From Bacillota bacterium (GTDB lineage: Bacteria; Bacillota; UBA4882; UBA8346), in NCBI GenBank assembly GCA_023417475.1, contig JAEZFP010000041.1, positions 1 to 64,000 on the forward strand: DNA of 64,000 nt, written 5' to 3'. The translations under genes were made by a program, and so were the position numbers. Shown piece by piece: positions 34,870 through 42,891 of the stretch; within the stretch, counting starts at the first letter, position 1, and each line of letters starts with the position of its first letter. A model generated the notes under the pieces. It was not told where the DNA came from, did no database searches, and was given only the letters and a program-made list of their open reading frames with translations.

Positions 34870-36537
34870 CTAAAACAGTCCGATGATCCGGCCGTCTTCC
34901 ATTAAATCGATCTTCGCGGCGGCGGGCGTTTTGGGCAATCCCGGCATCGTCAGAATGGTTCCCGCAATCGCCACCACAAATCCCGCTCCGGCCAACACCC
35001 GTATTTCCCGAACGGTCAAGGTCCAACCGGTCGGCGCCCCTTTTAAACTCGGATCGTCGGAAAAAGACATTTGGGTTTTGGCAATACAGACCGGCAAATT
35101 GCCATAACCGAGCTCCGTGAGCCGTTCCAACGCTTTCTCCGCCTGACTGGTATAATTGACTCCGCTGGCGCCGTACACTTTGGTCGCCACTGCCGCGATT
35201 TTTGCTTTCAACGAAAGGTCCAAAGAATAAAGCGGTTCAAATGGCGCCGGTTCATTAAGCGATTCCAAAACCGCTTGAGCCAACTCGGTTCCTCCCGCGC
35301 CCCCTTTGACCACCACTTCGGAGACAGCCGAACGCGCTCCAAGCGCTTGACATTTTTGCGTGAGCAAATCAAGTTCCGCCGGCGTGTCGCTGAGAAAACG
35401 ATTGATGGCGATGACCACCGGTAGATGATAGAGTTCATGAATATTCCGGTAATGACGTTCCAGGTTGACGATACCCGCCGTTAACGCCGTCAGATTCTCC
35501 TCGTTTAAAGCTTCCTTGGACACTCCGCCATGGAACTTCAAAGCCCGGACCGATGCGACCAAAACAACCGTGGCCGGTTTAAAGCCGGCCCGGGAAACAA
35601 TATCAAAAAACTTCTCCGCGCCTAGATCCGATGCGAAGCCGCCTTCAGTAATTACATAATCAGCTAATTTCAATCCCAGTCGGGTTGCTAAAACCGAATT
35701 ATTGCCGTGGGCAATATTGGCGAACGGACCCCCATGGACCAAAGCCGGTTGTCCCTCAAGCGTTTGCACCAGGTTGGGTTTGATCGCTTCTTTCAGCAAA
35801 ACCGCCATCGCTCCGGTCGCCTCAAGATCGCGGGCGTAAATCGGTTGATTGTCAAACGAGTAGGCAACCACGATCCGGCCCAACCGCTCTTTTAGATCAG
35901 CGATTCCATCAGCCAAGCAAAGGATGGCCATAACTTCCGAAGCGACTGTGATATCAAAACCCGACTCCCTGGTAACGCCATCGCCTTTCGTGCCAAGTCC
36001 GGCAACGATATTCCGCAGTTGGCGATCGGAGATATCCATCACCCGCCGCCAGACCACGCGTTTGGGATCGATCCCCAATTCATTGCCTTGATGGATATGG
36101 TTGTCCACCATCGCCGCCAACAAATTATGCGCTGCGGTGACCGCATGAATATCGCCGGTAAAATGCAGATTAATCTCATCCATCGGCACAATCTGCGAAT
36201 ATCCGCCGCCGGTCGCTCCGCCTTTCACGCCGAAGACCGGTCCCAAAGAGGGCTCCCGCAAACAGAGTATGACTGACTGGTTTAACTTGCCAAACGCTTG
36301 CGCCAGTCCGATGGCGGTGGTTGTTTTCCCTTCACCGGCCGGAGTTGGCGTAATCGCCGTAACATAGATCAGTTTCCCGTCGGGTCGTTCTTGCAGTGAC
36401 TGCAGTAGATCCAAACTGATCTTCGCTTTATATTTCCCATAGGGCTCAAGGTAGACTTCAGGAATTCCGGCGTTGTCAGCGATGGTTTGAATCGGCTGCA
36501 ACGCGCAATTTTGGGCGATTTCGATATCCGATAACAT
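34870..36537 (-). CDS. fhs: Formate-tetrahydrofolate ligase
   Basis: Fhs activates formate with ATP to 10-formyltetrahydrofolate, for purine synthesis or the Wood-Ljungdahl pathway. The 555-residue protein has the ATP motif TPTPAGEGKTTTAIGLAQA at about 65, LREPSLGPVFGVKGGATGGG at about 95, GDIHAVTAAHNLLAA at about 130 and FASDLGAEKFFDI at about 300. Length is standard. ATG follows TTTGGAGGAACG. A promoter is predicted at 36600-36629. It lies upstream of guaA by 82 bases, so both may be one purine-related unit. Confidence 0.95.
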   Translation of the reverse strand: MLSDIEIAQNCALQPIQTIADNAGIPEVYLEPYGKYKAKISLDLLQSLQERPDGKLIYVTAITPTPAGEGKTTTAIGLAQAFGKLNQSVILCLREPSLGPVFGVKGGATGGGYSQIVPMDEINLHFTGDIHAVTAAHNLLAAMVDNHIHQGNELGIDPKRVVWRRVMDISDRQLRNIVAGLGTKGDGVTRESGFDITVASEVMAILCLADGIADLKERLGRIVVAYSFDNQPIYARDLEATGAMAVLLKEAIKPNLVQTLEGQPALVHGGPFANIAHGNNSVLATRLGLKLADYVITEGGFASDLGAEKFFDIVSRAGFKPATVVLVASVRALKFHGGVSKEALNEENLTALTAGIVNLERHYRNIHELYHLPVVIAINRFLSDTPAELDLLTQKCQALGARSAVSEVVVKGGAGGTELAQAVLESLNEPAPFEPLYSLDLSLKAKIAAVATKVYGASGVNYTSQAEKALERLTELGYGNLPVCIAKTQMSFSDDPSLKGAPTGWTLTVREIRVLAGAGFVVAIAGTILTMPGLPKTPAAAKIDLMEDGRIIGLF

Positions 36538-36599
36538 CGTTCCTCCAAAATTATTACTTCGGTACTTGAAAATGTACGGATTGGATTGGATTTTCTCCC

Positions 36600-36629
36600 A
36601 TTATACCAGATTCAACCTTATAGATCCAA
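36600..36629 (-). promoter_or_regulatory. SigmaA promoter of fhs with extended -10
   Basis: On the minus strand TTGGAT (36629-36624) and TATAAT (36605-36600) are 18 bases apart; the -10 is preceded by TGG, an extended -10 feature. Confidence 0.65.
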
Positions 36630-36735
36630 TCTTTCACAAGCACTGAAGTTAACAAATTTGTATCTTTACAATTTTCCCAATTGCATTTTTTTAACAAATA
36701 AGCACGCGACCAACAACAGCAAAGTCGCCCAATAA

Positions 36736-36811
36736 CGACCGTGCATCCTTGCTCAACGACTGTGCATCCTTGCTCGACGACTGCGCATCCTTGCTCGACG
36801 ACTGCGCATCC
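36736..36811. repeat. Tandem repeat, 21-bp unit, 3.6 copies
   Basis: Three full units (36736-36756, 36757-36777, 36778-36798) and a 13-base partial unit share the core GCATCCTTGCTCGACGACT with one to three changes. The unit is a multiple of three, so a minus-strand frame of seven-residue repeats (EQGCTVV) stays open by chance; I do not call it a gene. Units are contiguous, without spacers. Confidence 0.85.
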
Positions 36812-36893
36812 AACCGTCACCTATGACGCCACTCCAAATGACGTCTGGTTGTGTCTCCTTATATCCGTTCTTTTCGGAATAGGTTTCATGGCG

Positions 36894-36923
36894 CCCCCTC
36901 GCTGCGCCGTCGCAGAGAGGGGG
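36894..36923. repeat. Long GC-rich hairpin in the fhs-zinc ribbon gap
   Basis: CCCCCTC (36894-36900) pairs with GAGGGGG (36917-36923), and inside it CTGCG pairs with CGCAG around a 4-nt loop, giving 12 bp with one mismatch. No U tract follows. The 464-base gap 36538-37001 otherwise holds the fhs promoter and the tandem repeat and no credible gene. It may be a dispersed repeat element. Confidence 0.55.
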
Positions 36924-37001
36924 ACGGTACAATTGTTCAACTGGCAACAACTCGCCTCAGGGGGGTGAGTCACGCAAGCTCGGCAAACCACACTCCACAA
37001 C

Positions 37002-37628
37002 TTATCCCGCCAGCACTTGACTCTTTTTAACCGGCTTACTGCACTGAACCTGCTGCACCGCCGCCCGGTAGGTTGCATACTCGATTGAACGCAAGGTCTT
37101 GATGATCTGGCCCAAGGCGAAGAAGAGACACCCGCCGATGACACCCGTCATCAACAATAAAATGCTCGGTACAAACGGTACTCCAAACTTCAGGATCTCG
37201 TTGGCCACCAGGGTTACGCCCGGCCAAAGCACTGCCGCGCCGCCAAGTCCAACCAACAGCGTTAGGCAACCGAAGAGATAAAACACTACCGCCAACATCG
37301 GTGTCGACGGCGGTGTCAGGTTGATCAGCGGTTTTTCGTTTTTAATCTTTTCATAGGCCGCCTTTTGTTCCGGTGACAGCTGTTGAATCTCGGCCAGCAA
37401 CGCTTGGGCTTGTTGGGCCTGGACACTGTCGGGATATAACTTGATCAACTGTTGGTACAGATTGAACGCGGCGTTAAATTCATACTGTTCGTAGTGGTAG
37501 TTGTAGGCCAGTTTAAACAGTTCCGCACCGCTTAATTTCTCGTAGACCGGGAGCAGCGGCAATTGGCAGTCCGGGCAGTATTGCACCGTAAAGAGGTAAT
37601 CCCGGTTGCAACTGGGGCAAATCGGCAT
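37002..37628 (-). CDS. Zinc-ribbon membrane protein of unknown function
   Basis: The 208-residue protein begins with a double-CxxC zinc ribbon (CPSCNRDYLFTVQYCPDC). A helical TPR-like stretch follows (FKLAYNYHYEQYEFNAAFNLYQQLIKLYPDS, about 38-70), then two membrane segments (about 112-138 and 150-178), and a basic C-terminal tail. The tail after the second segment contains one cysteine. No enzyme motif is visible. The ATG at 37628 follows AAAGGAGTCGATTGTC. It stands alone between fhs and alaS. Confidence 0.7.
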   Translation of the reverse strand: MPICPSCNRDYLFTVQYCPDCQLPLLPVYEKLSGAELFKLAYNYHYEQYEFNAAFNLYQQLIKLYPDSVQAQQAQALLAEIQQLSPEQKAAYEKIKNEKPLINLTPPSTPMLAVVFYLFGCLTLLVGLGGAAVLWPGVTLVANEILKFGVPFVPSILLLMTGVIGGCLFFALGQIIKTLRSIEYATYRAAVQQVQCSKPVKKSQVLAG

Positions 37629-37725
37629 GACAATCGACTCCTTTGTAAAAATCCTACCACGGTAATGTTCTGAATTACCGAGCCATTTTTATAATACATC
37701 AAAAACGGCAGGAAGGATTCCCTTT

Positions 37726-37782
37726 ACAAAAATTTAACCGGTTGGCGGGGCGCATCAATCCTACGCCCCGCCAACCGGTTAA
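37726..37782 (-). terminator. Terminator of alaS
   Basis: A 19-bp perfect stem (37782-37764 with 37752-37734) with an 11-nt loop is followed on the minus strand by ATTTTTG, 36 bases after the alaS stop. Confidence 0.85.
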
Positions 37783-37818
37783 TTTAACGACTTCTCCAAG
37801 GGGTGAGTCGCCCCGCAC

Positions 37819-40437
37819 TTACCCCAGCAACTCCCGGACCAGCTTCGCGCCGACCGCTAAGGCCTGGTCGACTTTGGCGATATCTTTGCCGCCCGCTTGG
37901 GCGAGGTCGGGCCGGCCGCCGCCGCCACCACCGGCTTCGGTTGCGACCGCTTTGATGACGTTGCCGGCTTGGACTTTGCCGGTAAGGTCCTTGGTCACGC
38001 CGACCACAAAAGAGATCTTCCCTTCGGTGACCGCGCCGAGCACCGCCACGCCGCTGCCCATGTAATCGCGGAGTTTATCGACGGCTTCGCGGATCAGGTC
38101 GATGTTTAAGCCGTCGACCCGGGCCACAATATATTTACCGGCCGCCGCCGCTTGGACTTGATCGAACAACGCTTTCACCTGTTGCGCCGCTTGATCCTGT
38201 CCCGCTTTGGCCTGCTCTTTCTGTAATCTATTCGACTCGTCCAGCAAGTTTTGGAGTTTCGCCACCACTTGATTGGCGTCGGTCTTCAACAACCCGCAAA
38301 CTTCGGTTAAAACGGCCCGCTCGACGTTAACCAGCCGCACCGCTTCACTGCCGGTGGCGGCTTCAATCCGGCGGACGCCAGTGGCCACGCTGCTTTCGCT
38401 CAAAACCCGGAAGAGGCGGACCTGGGCGGTGTTCGCCACATGGGTTCCGCCGCAAAGCTCGGCGCTGACATTCGGCACCTGGACCATCCGGACTTTGTCG
38501 CCGTATTTCTCGCCGAACAACGCCATCGCCCCGGCGGCGACCGCATCCTGATAGCTGGTCTCCTGGGTGCAGACCGGGATGCTTTGACTGATCACTTGAT
38601 TGACCAATCCTTCTATCTCGCGGATCTGTTCCTCGGTAACCTTCTCAAAATGGGTAAAATCGAACCGCAACCGTTCCGGCGTGACCAACGAGCCCGACTG
38701 ATGAACGTGATCGCCAAGCACTTGACGCAGGGCGGCCTGGAGCAAGTGAGTGGCCGTATGATTGGCGGCGGTGGCCTGACGGCGCTCCGCGGCCACGCTC
38801 AGCATAAACTGGGTGGTGTTCTTAGGGAACGTCCCGGCTTTCCGGACCAGATGAACGATACGGTCGTTCAGTTTCACCGTATCGGCCACGGCAAATTCCT
38901 GCCCGTCGGCCGTGATGGCGCCAACGTCGCCGACCTGACCACCGGATTCGGCGTAGAAAGGAGTCTGGTCAAAGACCAGATGCCAGTAATCCTGATCCTC
39001 GCCGATCAGGCAGAGTTTACCGGGGCATTCCAAATGCTCGTATCCTTCGAAACGGGAATGCGGTTCCTCGGTCAGGCTCTCCCAACGGGTCTGGTCCTCG
39101 GACATGGTGAACTTGCCGCTTTGGCGGGCTTTGGTCCGTTGATTGTCCATCTCGCGGTTAAAACCGTCCAAGTCGACCGCCAAGCCGCGTTCCTCAGCCA
39201 TCAGTTGCGTCAGATCCAGCGGGAACCCGTAGGTATCGTATAATTTAAAGGCGTCGGCGCCGGCGATGGTTTTCCCGCCGCCTTTCGCCAATTGCGCCGC
39301 GATACTTTCAAACAGTTCAATCCCTTTATCCAGGGTCCGGTTGAACCCTTCCTCTTCGGCTTTGATCACCATCTCGCAGTGGCGTTGTTGGGATACCAGT
39401 TCCGGATAGGCCGCGCCCATCGCCGCCACCAACGACGGAACGATCTTGAACAAAAACGGTTCGGTCATCTGCAACGTCCGGCCAAAACGGGCCGCGCGGC
39501 GCAAAATCCGGCGCAGCACGTAACCCCGGCCCTCGTTGGACGGCAAAGCGCCGTCGGCGATGGCGAAGGTCAACGCCCGGACGTGATCGGCGATTACGCG
39601 CATCGGCACTTGATTTTCGGTCTTGGCGTAACTTTGACCGGTAACATTTTCGATCCCTTTGATGATCGCCCGGAAAAGATCGATATCATAGTTGGAGCGT
39701 TCCTGTTGCAAGACGGAGACGATCCGTTCAAAACCCATGCCGGTATCGACATGTTTGGCCGGAAGCTCTTCAAGGCCGCCGTCGGATTTGCGGTTATACT
39801 GGATAAAGACCAGGTTCCACAGCTCGATATAACGGGCGCAACCGGCGTTGACGGCGCAGACGTGGCCGGGAAGATGACTTTTGTCGCAACGTTCCGGCCC
39901 CAAATCAATATGAATCTCGGAGCAGGGTCCGCACGGTCCGGTATCCCCCATCTCCCAGAAATTATCTTTCTCCCCGAACCGCATAATATGGGCCGGGTCG
40001 ATGTCGGTAACCGTTTTCCAGAGCGTCTCGGCCTCTTCATCGGTCTGATAGACGGTGGCGTATAACCTATCCTTGGGCAATCCCCAACGTCCGGTCAACA
40101 ATTCCCAAGCCCATTCGATCGCTTCTTTCTTATAATAGTCCCCAAACGACCAATTGCCGAGCATTTCAAAGAAGGTGTGGTGGTAGGTATCCCGGCCCAC
40201 TTCTTCCAGATCGTTATGCTTGCCGCTCACCCGGATGCATTTTTGAGAGTCGGCCGCCCGTTTGTAGGAGCGGGTCCCGGTGTTCAGAAAGACGTCTTTA
40301 AACTGATTCATCCCGGCATTGGTAAAGATTAAGGTCGGATCGTTATGCGGCACCAACGATGCGCTTGGAACAATCTCATGGCCTTTTTCCTTAAAAAAGT
40401 CAAGGAATTCTTGGCGTACCTGACTCGCGGATTTCAC
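37819..40437 (-). CDS. alaS: Alanine-tRNA ligase
   Basis: AlaRS charges tRNA-Ala. The 872-residue protein has the class II catalytic core (SASQVRQEFLDFFKEKGHEI, FTNAGMNQFKDVFLN, motif 2 near GRDTYHHTFFEMLGNWSFGDYY), the editing domain with HTATHLLQAALRQVLG (HxxxH) and CGGTHVANTAQV (zinc-binding cysteine and histidine), and the C-terminal glycine-rich domain (GGGGGGRPDLAQAGG). Length is standard. The start is GTG after GGAGGAGATTTGTT. No T-box is present in the 363-base upstream region. Confidence 0.95.
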   Translation of the reverse strand: MKSASQVRQEFLDFFKEKGHEIVPSASLVPHNDPTLIFTNAGMNQFKDVFLNTGTRSYKRAADSQKCIRVSGKHNDLEEVGRDTYHHTFFEMLGNWSFGDYYKKEAIEWAWELLTGRWGLPKDRLYATVYQTDEEAETLWKTVTDIDPAHIMRFGEKDNFWEMGDTGPCGPCSEIHIDLGPERCDKSHLPGHVCAVNAGCARYIELWNLVFIQYNRKSDGGLEELPAKHVDTGMGFERIVSVLQQERSNYDIDLFRAIIKGIENVTGQSYAKTENQVPMRVIADHVRALTFAIADGALPSNEGRGYVLRRILRRAARFGRTLQMTEPFLFKIVPSLVAAMGAAYPELVSQQRHCEMVIKAEEEGFNRTLDKGIELFESIAAQLAKGGGKTIAGADAFKLYDTYGFPLDLTQLMAEERGLAVDLDGFNREMDNQRTKARQSGKFTMSEDQTRWESLTEEPHSRFEGYEHLECPGKLCLIGEDQDYWHLVFDQTPFYAESGGQVGDVGAITADGQEFAVADTVKLNDRIVHLVRKAGTFPKNTTQFMLSVAAERRQATAANHTATHLLQAALRQVLGDHVHQSGSLVTPERLRFDFTHFEKVTEEQIREIEGLVNQVISQSIPVCTQETSYQDAVAAGAMALFGEKYGDKVRMVQVPNVSAELCGGTHVANTAQVRLFRVLSESSVATGVRRIEAATGSEAVRLVNVERAVLTEVCGLLKTDANQVVAKLQNLLDESNRLQKEQAKAGQDQAAQQVKALFDQVQAAAAGKYIVARVDGLNIDLIREAVDKLRDYMGSGVAVLGAVTEGKISFVVGVTKDLTGKVQAGNVIKAVATEAGGGGGGRPDLAQAGGKDIAKVDQALAVGAKLVRELLG

Positions 40438-40582
40438 AACAAATCTCCTCCACTTACAAAAATTGATTCTATTTTATTAATTATAAAAACATTGAAATAA
40501 CCCTTCCAATTCATTATGGGATTGAAAGGGAAAGCTTACGGTCTTTATAAAGTGTTTAAAACCGCCAATTCAGACTGATTCC

Positions 40583-40611
40583 ATTGTAATCGAAAATGTT
40601 GTCAATAGCAA
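40583..40611 (-). promoter_or_regulatory. Promoter candidate of alaS
   Basis: On the minus strand TTGCTA (40611-40606) and TACAAT (40588-40583) are 17 bases apart, giving a leader of about 140 bases. Within the leader CCCTTCCAAT and ATTGAAAGGG can pair with one mismatch. No AGGGTGGNACCGCG T-box core is present. Confidence 0.5.
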
Positions 40612-40737
40612 GTTTATCTTAACTTCAGGCCGATTTTTCGGCTAATAGCGCGCTTAATGTTCTCAACTGCCTTATGTGATGACATCGGCCTTATTCAACG
40701 GCGATTCAGGTCGTATTTAAAATTTAGGTTATTGAGG

Positions 40738-40743
40738 TATAAT
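40738..40743 (+). promoter_or_regulatory. Possible -10 element for the 40801 gene
   Basis: TATAAT lies 58 bases upstream of the start codon; the region 17 bases before it (ATTTAA) is a poor -35. Together with the alaS promoter it makes the 363-base divergent gap 40438-40800, which holds no gene. Confidence 0.4.
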
Positions 40744-40800
40744 TATCCAATTACGCGTAGATACTACCGGTAGAATCTTAGTTAGGAGGGTGAACTTACG

Positions 40801-41220
40801 ATGAACGAACCGCTGACAGTCGAATCCGGTCTGATCGAATCCCCAACCATGGTGGCAACAGAAGAATTTTTTGAACGAGCGTTGTTTCAGGATATTTTAG
40901 AGATGAAATCCGTCCAGCAGGTGAGCGACGCGACAGCCGTCAATGCGCAGAAGATCCGGGACCAAGTTTATACTTCCTTATTTGAGCTTTTCCAGCATTG
41001 CCGGGGCCTGAATACCGAATCCCCTCAAGCGGCCGCTGAGATTTTCAGCGTCTTTGAACTCTTTTTAAAGAACTATTACCAACATTTTCGTTCCGCCATG
41101 GAAACGCTGATCGCGGAGAAATCCCCGGTCCGGGTCGCTTATCTGTTAGGAAAAAAATCCGACCGTTTGAACCAGATGATCGACGAACTGATTCAAGAGA
41201 TTCAAACCGAACTCGCGTAA
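40801..41220 (+). CDS. Hypothetical helical protein
   Basis: This 139-residue soluble acidic protein is not recognised. It is predicted to be nearly all helix: ATEEFFERALFQDILEMKSVQQ, IRDQVYTSLFELFQHC, AAEIFSVFELFLKNYYQHFRSAMETLI and DRLNQMIDELIQEIQTELA. It has no signal, membrane segment or cysteine pair. Start: ATG with a strong AGGAGGGTGA. A good terminator follows 48 bases after the stop, so it is a single-gene unit and probably real. Confidence 0.65.
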   Translation: MNEPLTVESGLIESPTMVATEEFFERALFQDILEMKSVQQVSDATAVNAQKIRDQVYTSLFELFQHCRGLNTESPQAAAEIFSVFELFLKNYYQHFRSAMETLIAEKSPVRVAYLLGKKSDRLNQMIDELIQEIQTELA

Positions 41221-41268
41221 CGCCTTGCCAGCATATTGCGATTCCTCCATACCCCCATCCCTAATCGA

Positions 41269-41310
41269 AGACAACCGGCCGTTATTTGGCCGGTTGTCTG
41301 TTTGATCTTA
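41269..41310 (+). terminator. Terminator of the 40801 gene
   Basis: A 12-bp perfect stem (41269-41280 with 41288-41299) with a 7-nt loop is followed by GTTTGATCTT, a moderate U tract. Confidence 0.75.
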
Positions 41311-41392
41311 TGAAAAAGCATCCCCAAAAACACATGGGAGCTCAAAAACGTCAGTGTAAGTTTCGGACCCGCACCCATTCGGGCAGGGTCGA

Positions 41393-42424
41393 TTAGCGTT
41401 CGCCTAAGGATAGGGTCGGGCCAACAATTCCTGAAAAAAAGGAAAGATGTTTCATGATTACGGCATACGGCGGAACTTTGGATTCGGCGCCTGGCGCGGG
41501 GCGACGATGGTTATACTGATTGAGCCATTGTTTAAACTCATATTGTAACAGTTCCAGGCTTTGAGGTTGGGACGGATCAATCGTTTGAAAGAACTCCGCG
41601 ACAACCCATTGGCTAAAGCGGCGGACGATACTGTCTGCGGCGAGCTGTTTGGTTTGGGAAGTCGAATGTTCGATCTCGTGCAACGACAGATATAACTCAT
41701 AATTGTGGTCCGGCTTGCCGCTATAGGCGCGATCACAGTCGGTATGAACGACCTTGATCGGCAGTTGCAACATTTTGAAAAAGGGGACGACTTCATTATG
41801 CAAAAGCACGACCGCATTGTCTTGATGATCATTGGGATATAACAAGCCAAATGCGTAACCGCTATAGGTATCGATAACCACTTGTAAATAAAGCGCGCCT
41901 AAATTTCCGAAACTGCCGACATAGATCATGTCTTGCTCCAAAACCTCGGCCGGTTGGTTGCCCCGGACATTTTGAACCGTTTTGCGTCCGCGACCCGGTT
42001 GCTTTTTCTGCAGCAATTCAGGCCGGACCGGCTGTTTATCGGCCCTTTTATCCAGACGTTCCTGCAGCGAGCTCATCTGATGTTCGACTAAAATATTATA
42101 AACCGTCCCGGCGCTGATATCGATGCCTTGCGCGACCAACTCTTCCGCCAGACGTTTACTGCCCCACTCGGGATATTCCAAACTCAGCTCCAATACTTGC
42201 TCAACCAGTTGTTTACGGATCGCTTTCCGGTTAAACTTGGGGAAACGCGCCGGGACTTCTTCCGTACCGACCAGCGCGCCGTTTTTCAATTGTTGTTTGC
42301 ACGCCGCGAGCGGATCGTCGACATCCATGTTCCGACACTTTTTGCGGATACCCGCCAATAACTTTGATAGTTCCAAACCGCTCAAGTTGGGTTGACCGTC
42401 TTTTGATTCTTTGATGTCACTCAT
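41393..42424 (-). CDS. Transposase-like protein with integrase (rve) fold, catalytic glutamate not seen
   Basis: The 343-residue protein has a helix-turn-helix-rich N terminus (NRKAIRKQLVEQVLELSLEYPEWGSKRLAEELVAQGIDISAGTVYNIL resembles IS481/IS3 transposases, about 68-115) and an integrase core. The first aspartate is likely in LEQDMIYVGSFGNLGALYLQ, the second in VVHTDCDRAYSG. Where IS3/IS481 enzymes have NGxxER or DNAxxES with the third acidic residue, this protein reads AADSIVRRFSQWVVAEFF, so the expected glutamate appears replaced. A clear start (ATG after TTGGAGGGATGATCG) and an intact frame argue against decay. I found no terminal inverted repeats or target duplication, so it is not a complete insertion sequence here. 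Confidence 0.72.
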   Translation of the reverse strand: MSDIKESKDGQPNLSGLELSKLLAGIRKKCRNMDVDDPLAACKQQLKNGALVGTEEVPARFPKFNRKAIRKQLVEQVLELSLEYPEWGSKRLAEELVAQGIDISAGTVYNILVEHQMSSLQERLDKRADKQPVRPELLQKKQPGRGRKTVQNVRGNQPAEVLEQDMIYVGSFGNLGALYLQVVIDTYSGYAFGLLYPNDHQDNAVVLLHNEVVPFFKMLQLPIKVVHTDCDRAYSGKPDHNYELYLSLHEIEHSTSQTKQLAADSIVRRFSQWVVAEFFQTIDPSQPQSLELLQYEFKQWLNQYNHRRPAPGAESKVPPYAVIMKHLSFFSGIVGPTLSLGER

Positions 42425-42490
42425 CGATCATCCCTCCAATATTCAATAGTTCACTGCCGTAAGAAAACGTCAAGGAAACAACGGGTGGAA

Positions 42491-42533
42491 TTGCAAATTG
42501 CGAGATCACCCCATTTAACGGGTGATCTCGCAA
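42491..42533 (-). terminator. Terminator of amtB-glnB
   Basis: A 14-bp perfect stem (42533-42520 with 42511-42498) with an 8-nt loop lies 20 bases after the glnB stop; on the minus strand TTTGCAATT follows. Confidence 0.75.
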
Positions 42534-42552
42534 CTACGCAACGTTTCAAAAC

Positions 42553-42891
42553 TTATAAAGCAGCTTCGCCCTCCTCGCCGGTACGAATCCGGACGACCTC
42601 GTCAATATGGGAAACGAAGATCTTCCCATCGCCGATCTCACCGGTGCGCGCTTTGTCAATGATGGTCTTTTTGATCAGCTCCGCTTCGTTATCTTTGACG
42701 ATCACTTCTAACTTGAGTTTTGAAATGAGATCCACCTTATACTTCTCACCGCGCCATTGTTGAACAATTCCCTTTTGATTGCCATGACCCTCGATCTCCG
42801 AGATCATCAATCCCGAATAACCCACTTTTTCCAGCGCTTGACGCACGTCATCCAATTTTTCGGGCCGAATTACCGCAATAATATGTTTCAT
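42553..42891 (-). CDS. glnB: Nitrogen regulatory protein P-II
   Basis: PII senses 2-oxoglutarate, ATP and ADP and controls nitrogen uptake and assimilation. The 112-residue protein begins KHIIAVIRPEKLDDVRQALEKVG, has a T loop with RGEKYKVDLISKLKLEVIV (tyrosine at about 51, the uridylylation position in proteobacteria) and the C-terminal signature IGDGKIFVSHIDEVVRIRTGE. It starts directly after the amtB stop with its ribosome binding site GGAGGGGAGA in the amtB end, so the pair is coupled. As GlnK-type it probably binds and blocks AmtB. Confidence 0.93.
   Translation of the reverse strand: MKHIIAVIRPEKLDDVRQALEKVGYSGLMISEIEGHGNQKGIVQQWRGEKYKVDLISKLKLEVIVKDNEAELIKKTIIDKARTGEIGDGKIFVSHIDEVVRIRTGEEGEAAL

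Noticed and set aside
36736..36811. CRISPR array
   Set aside because: The repeats are contiguous without spacers and there are no cas genes.
36554..36820. Minus-strand frame of 88 codons with EQGCTVV repeats
   Set aside because: It is created by the 21-bp tandem repeat, lacks a ribosome binding site and shows no protein-like sequence after the repeats.
38440..40065. Long plus-strand frames inside alaS
   Set aside because: They are mirror frames of a fully recognised alaS.
40438..40800. T-box riboswitch upstream of alaS
   Set aside because: The conserved T-box core and specifier hairpin are not present on the minus strand.
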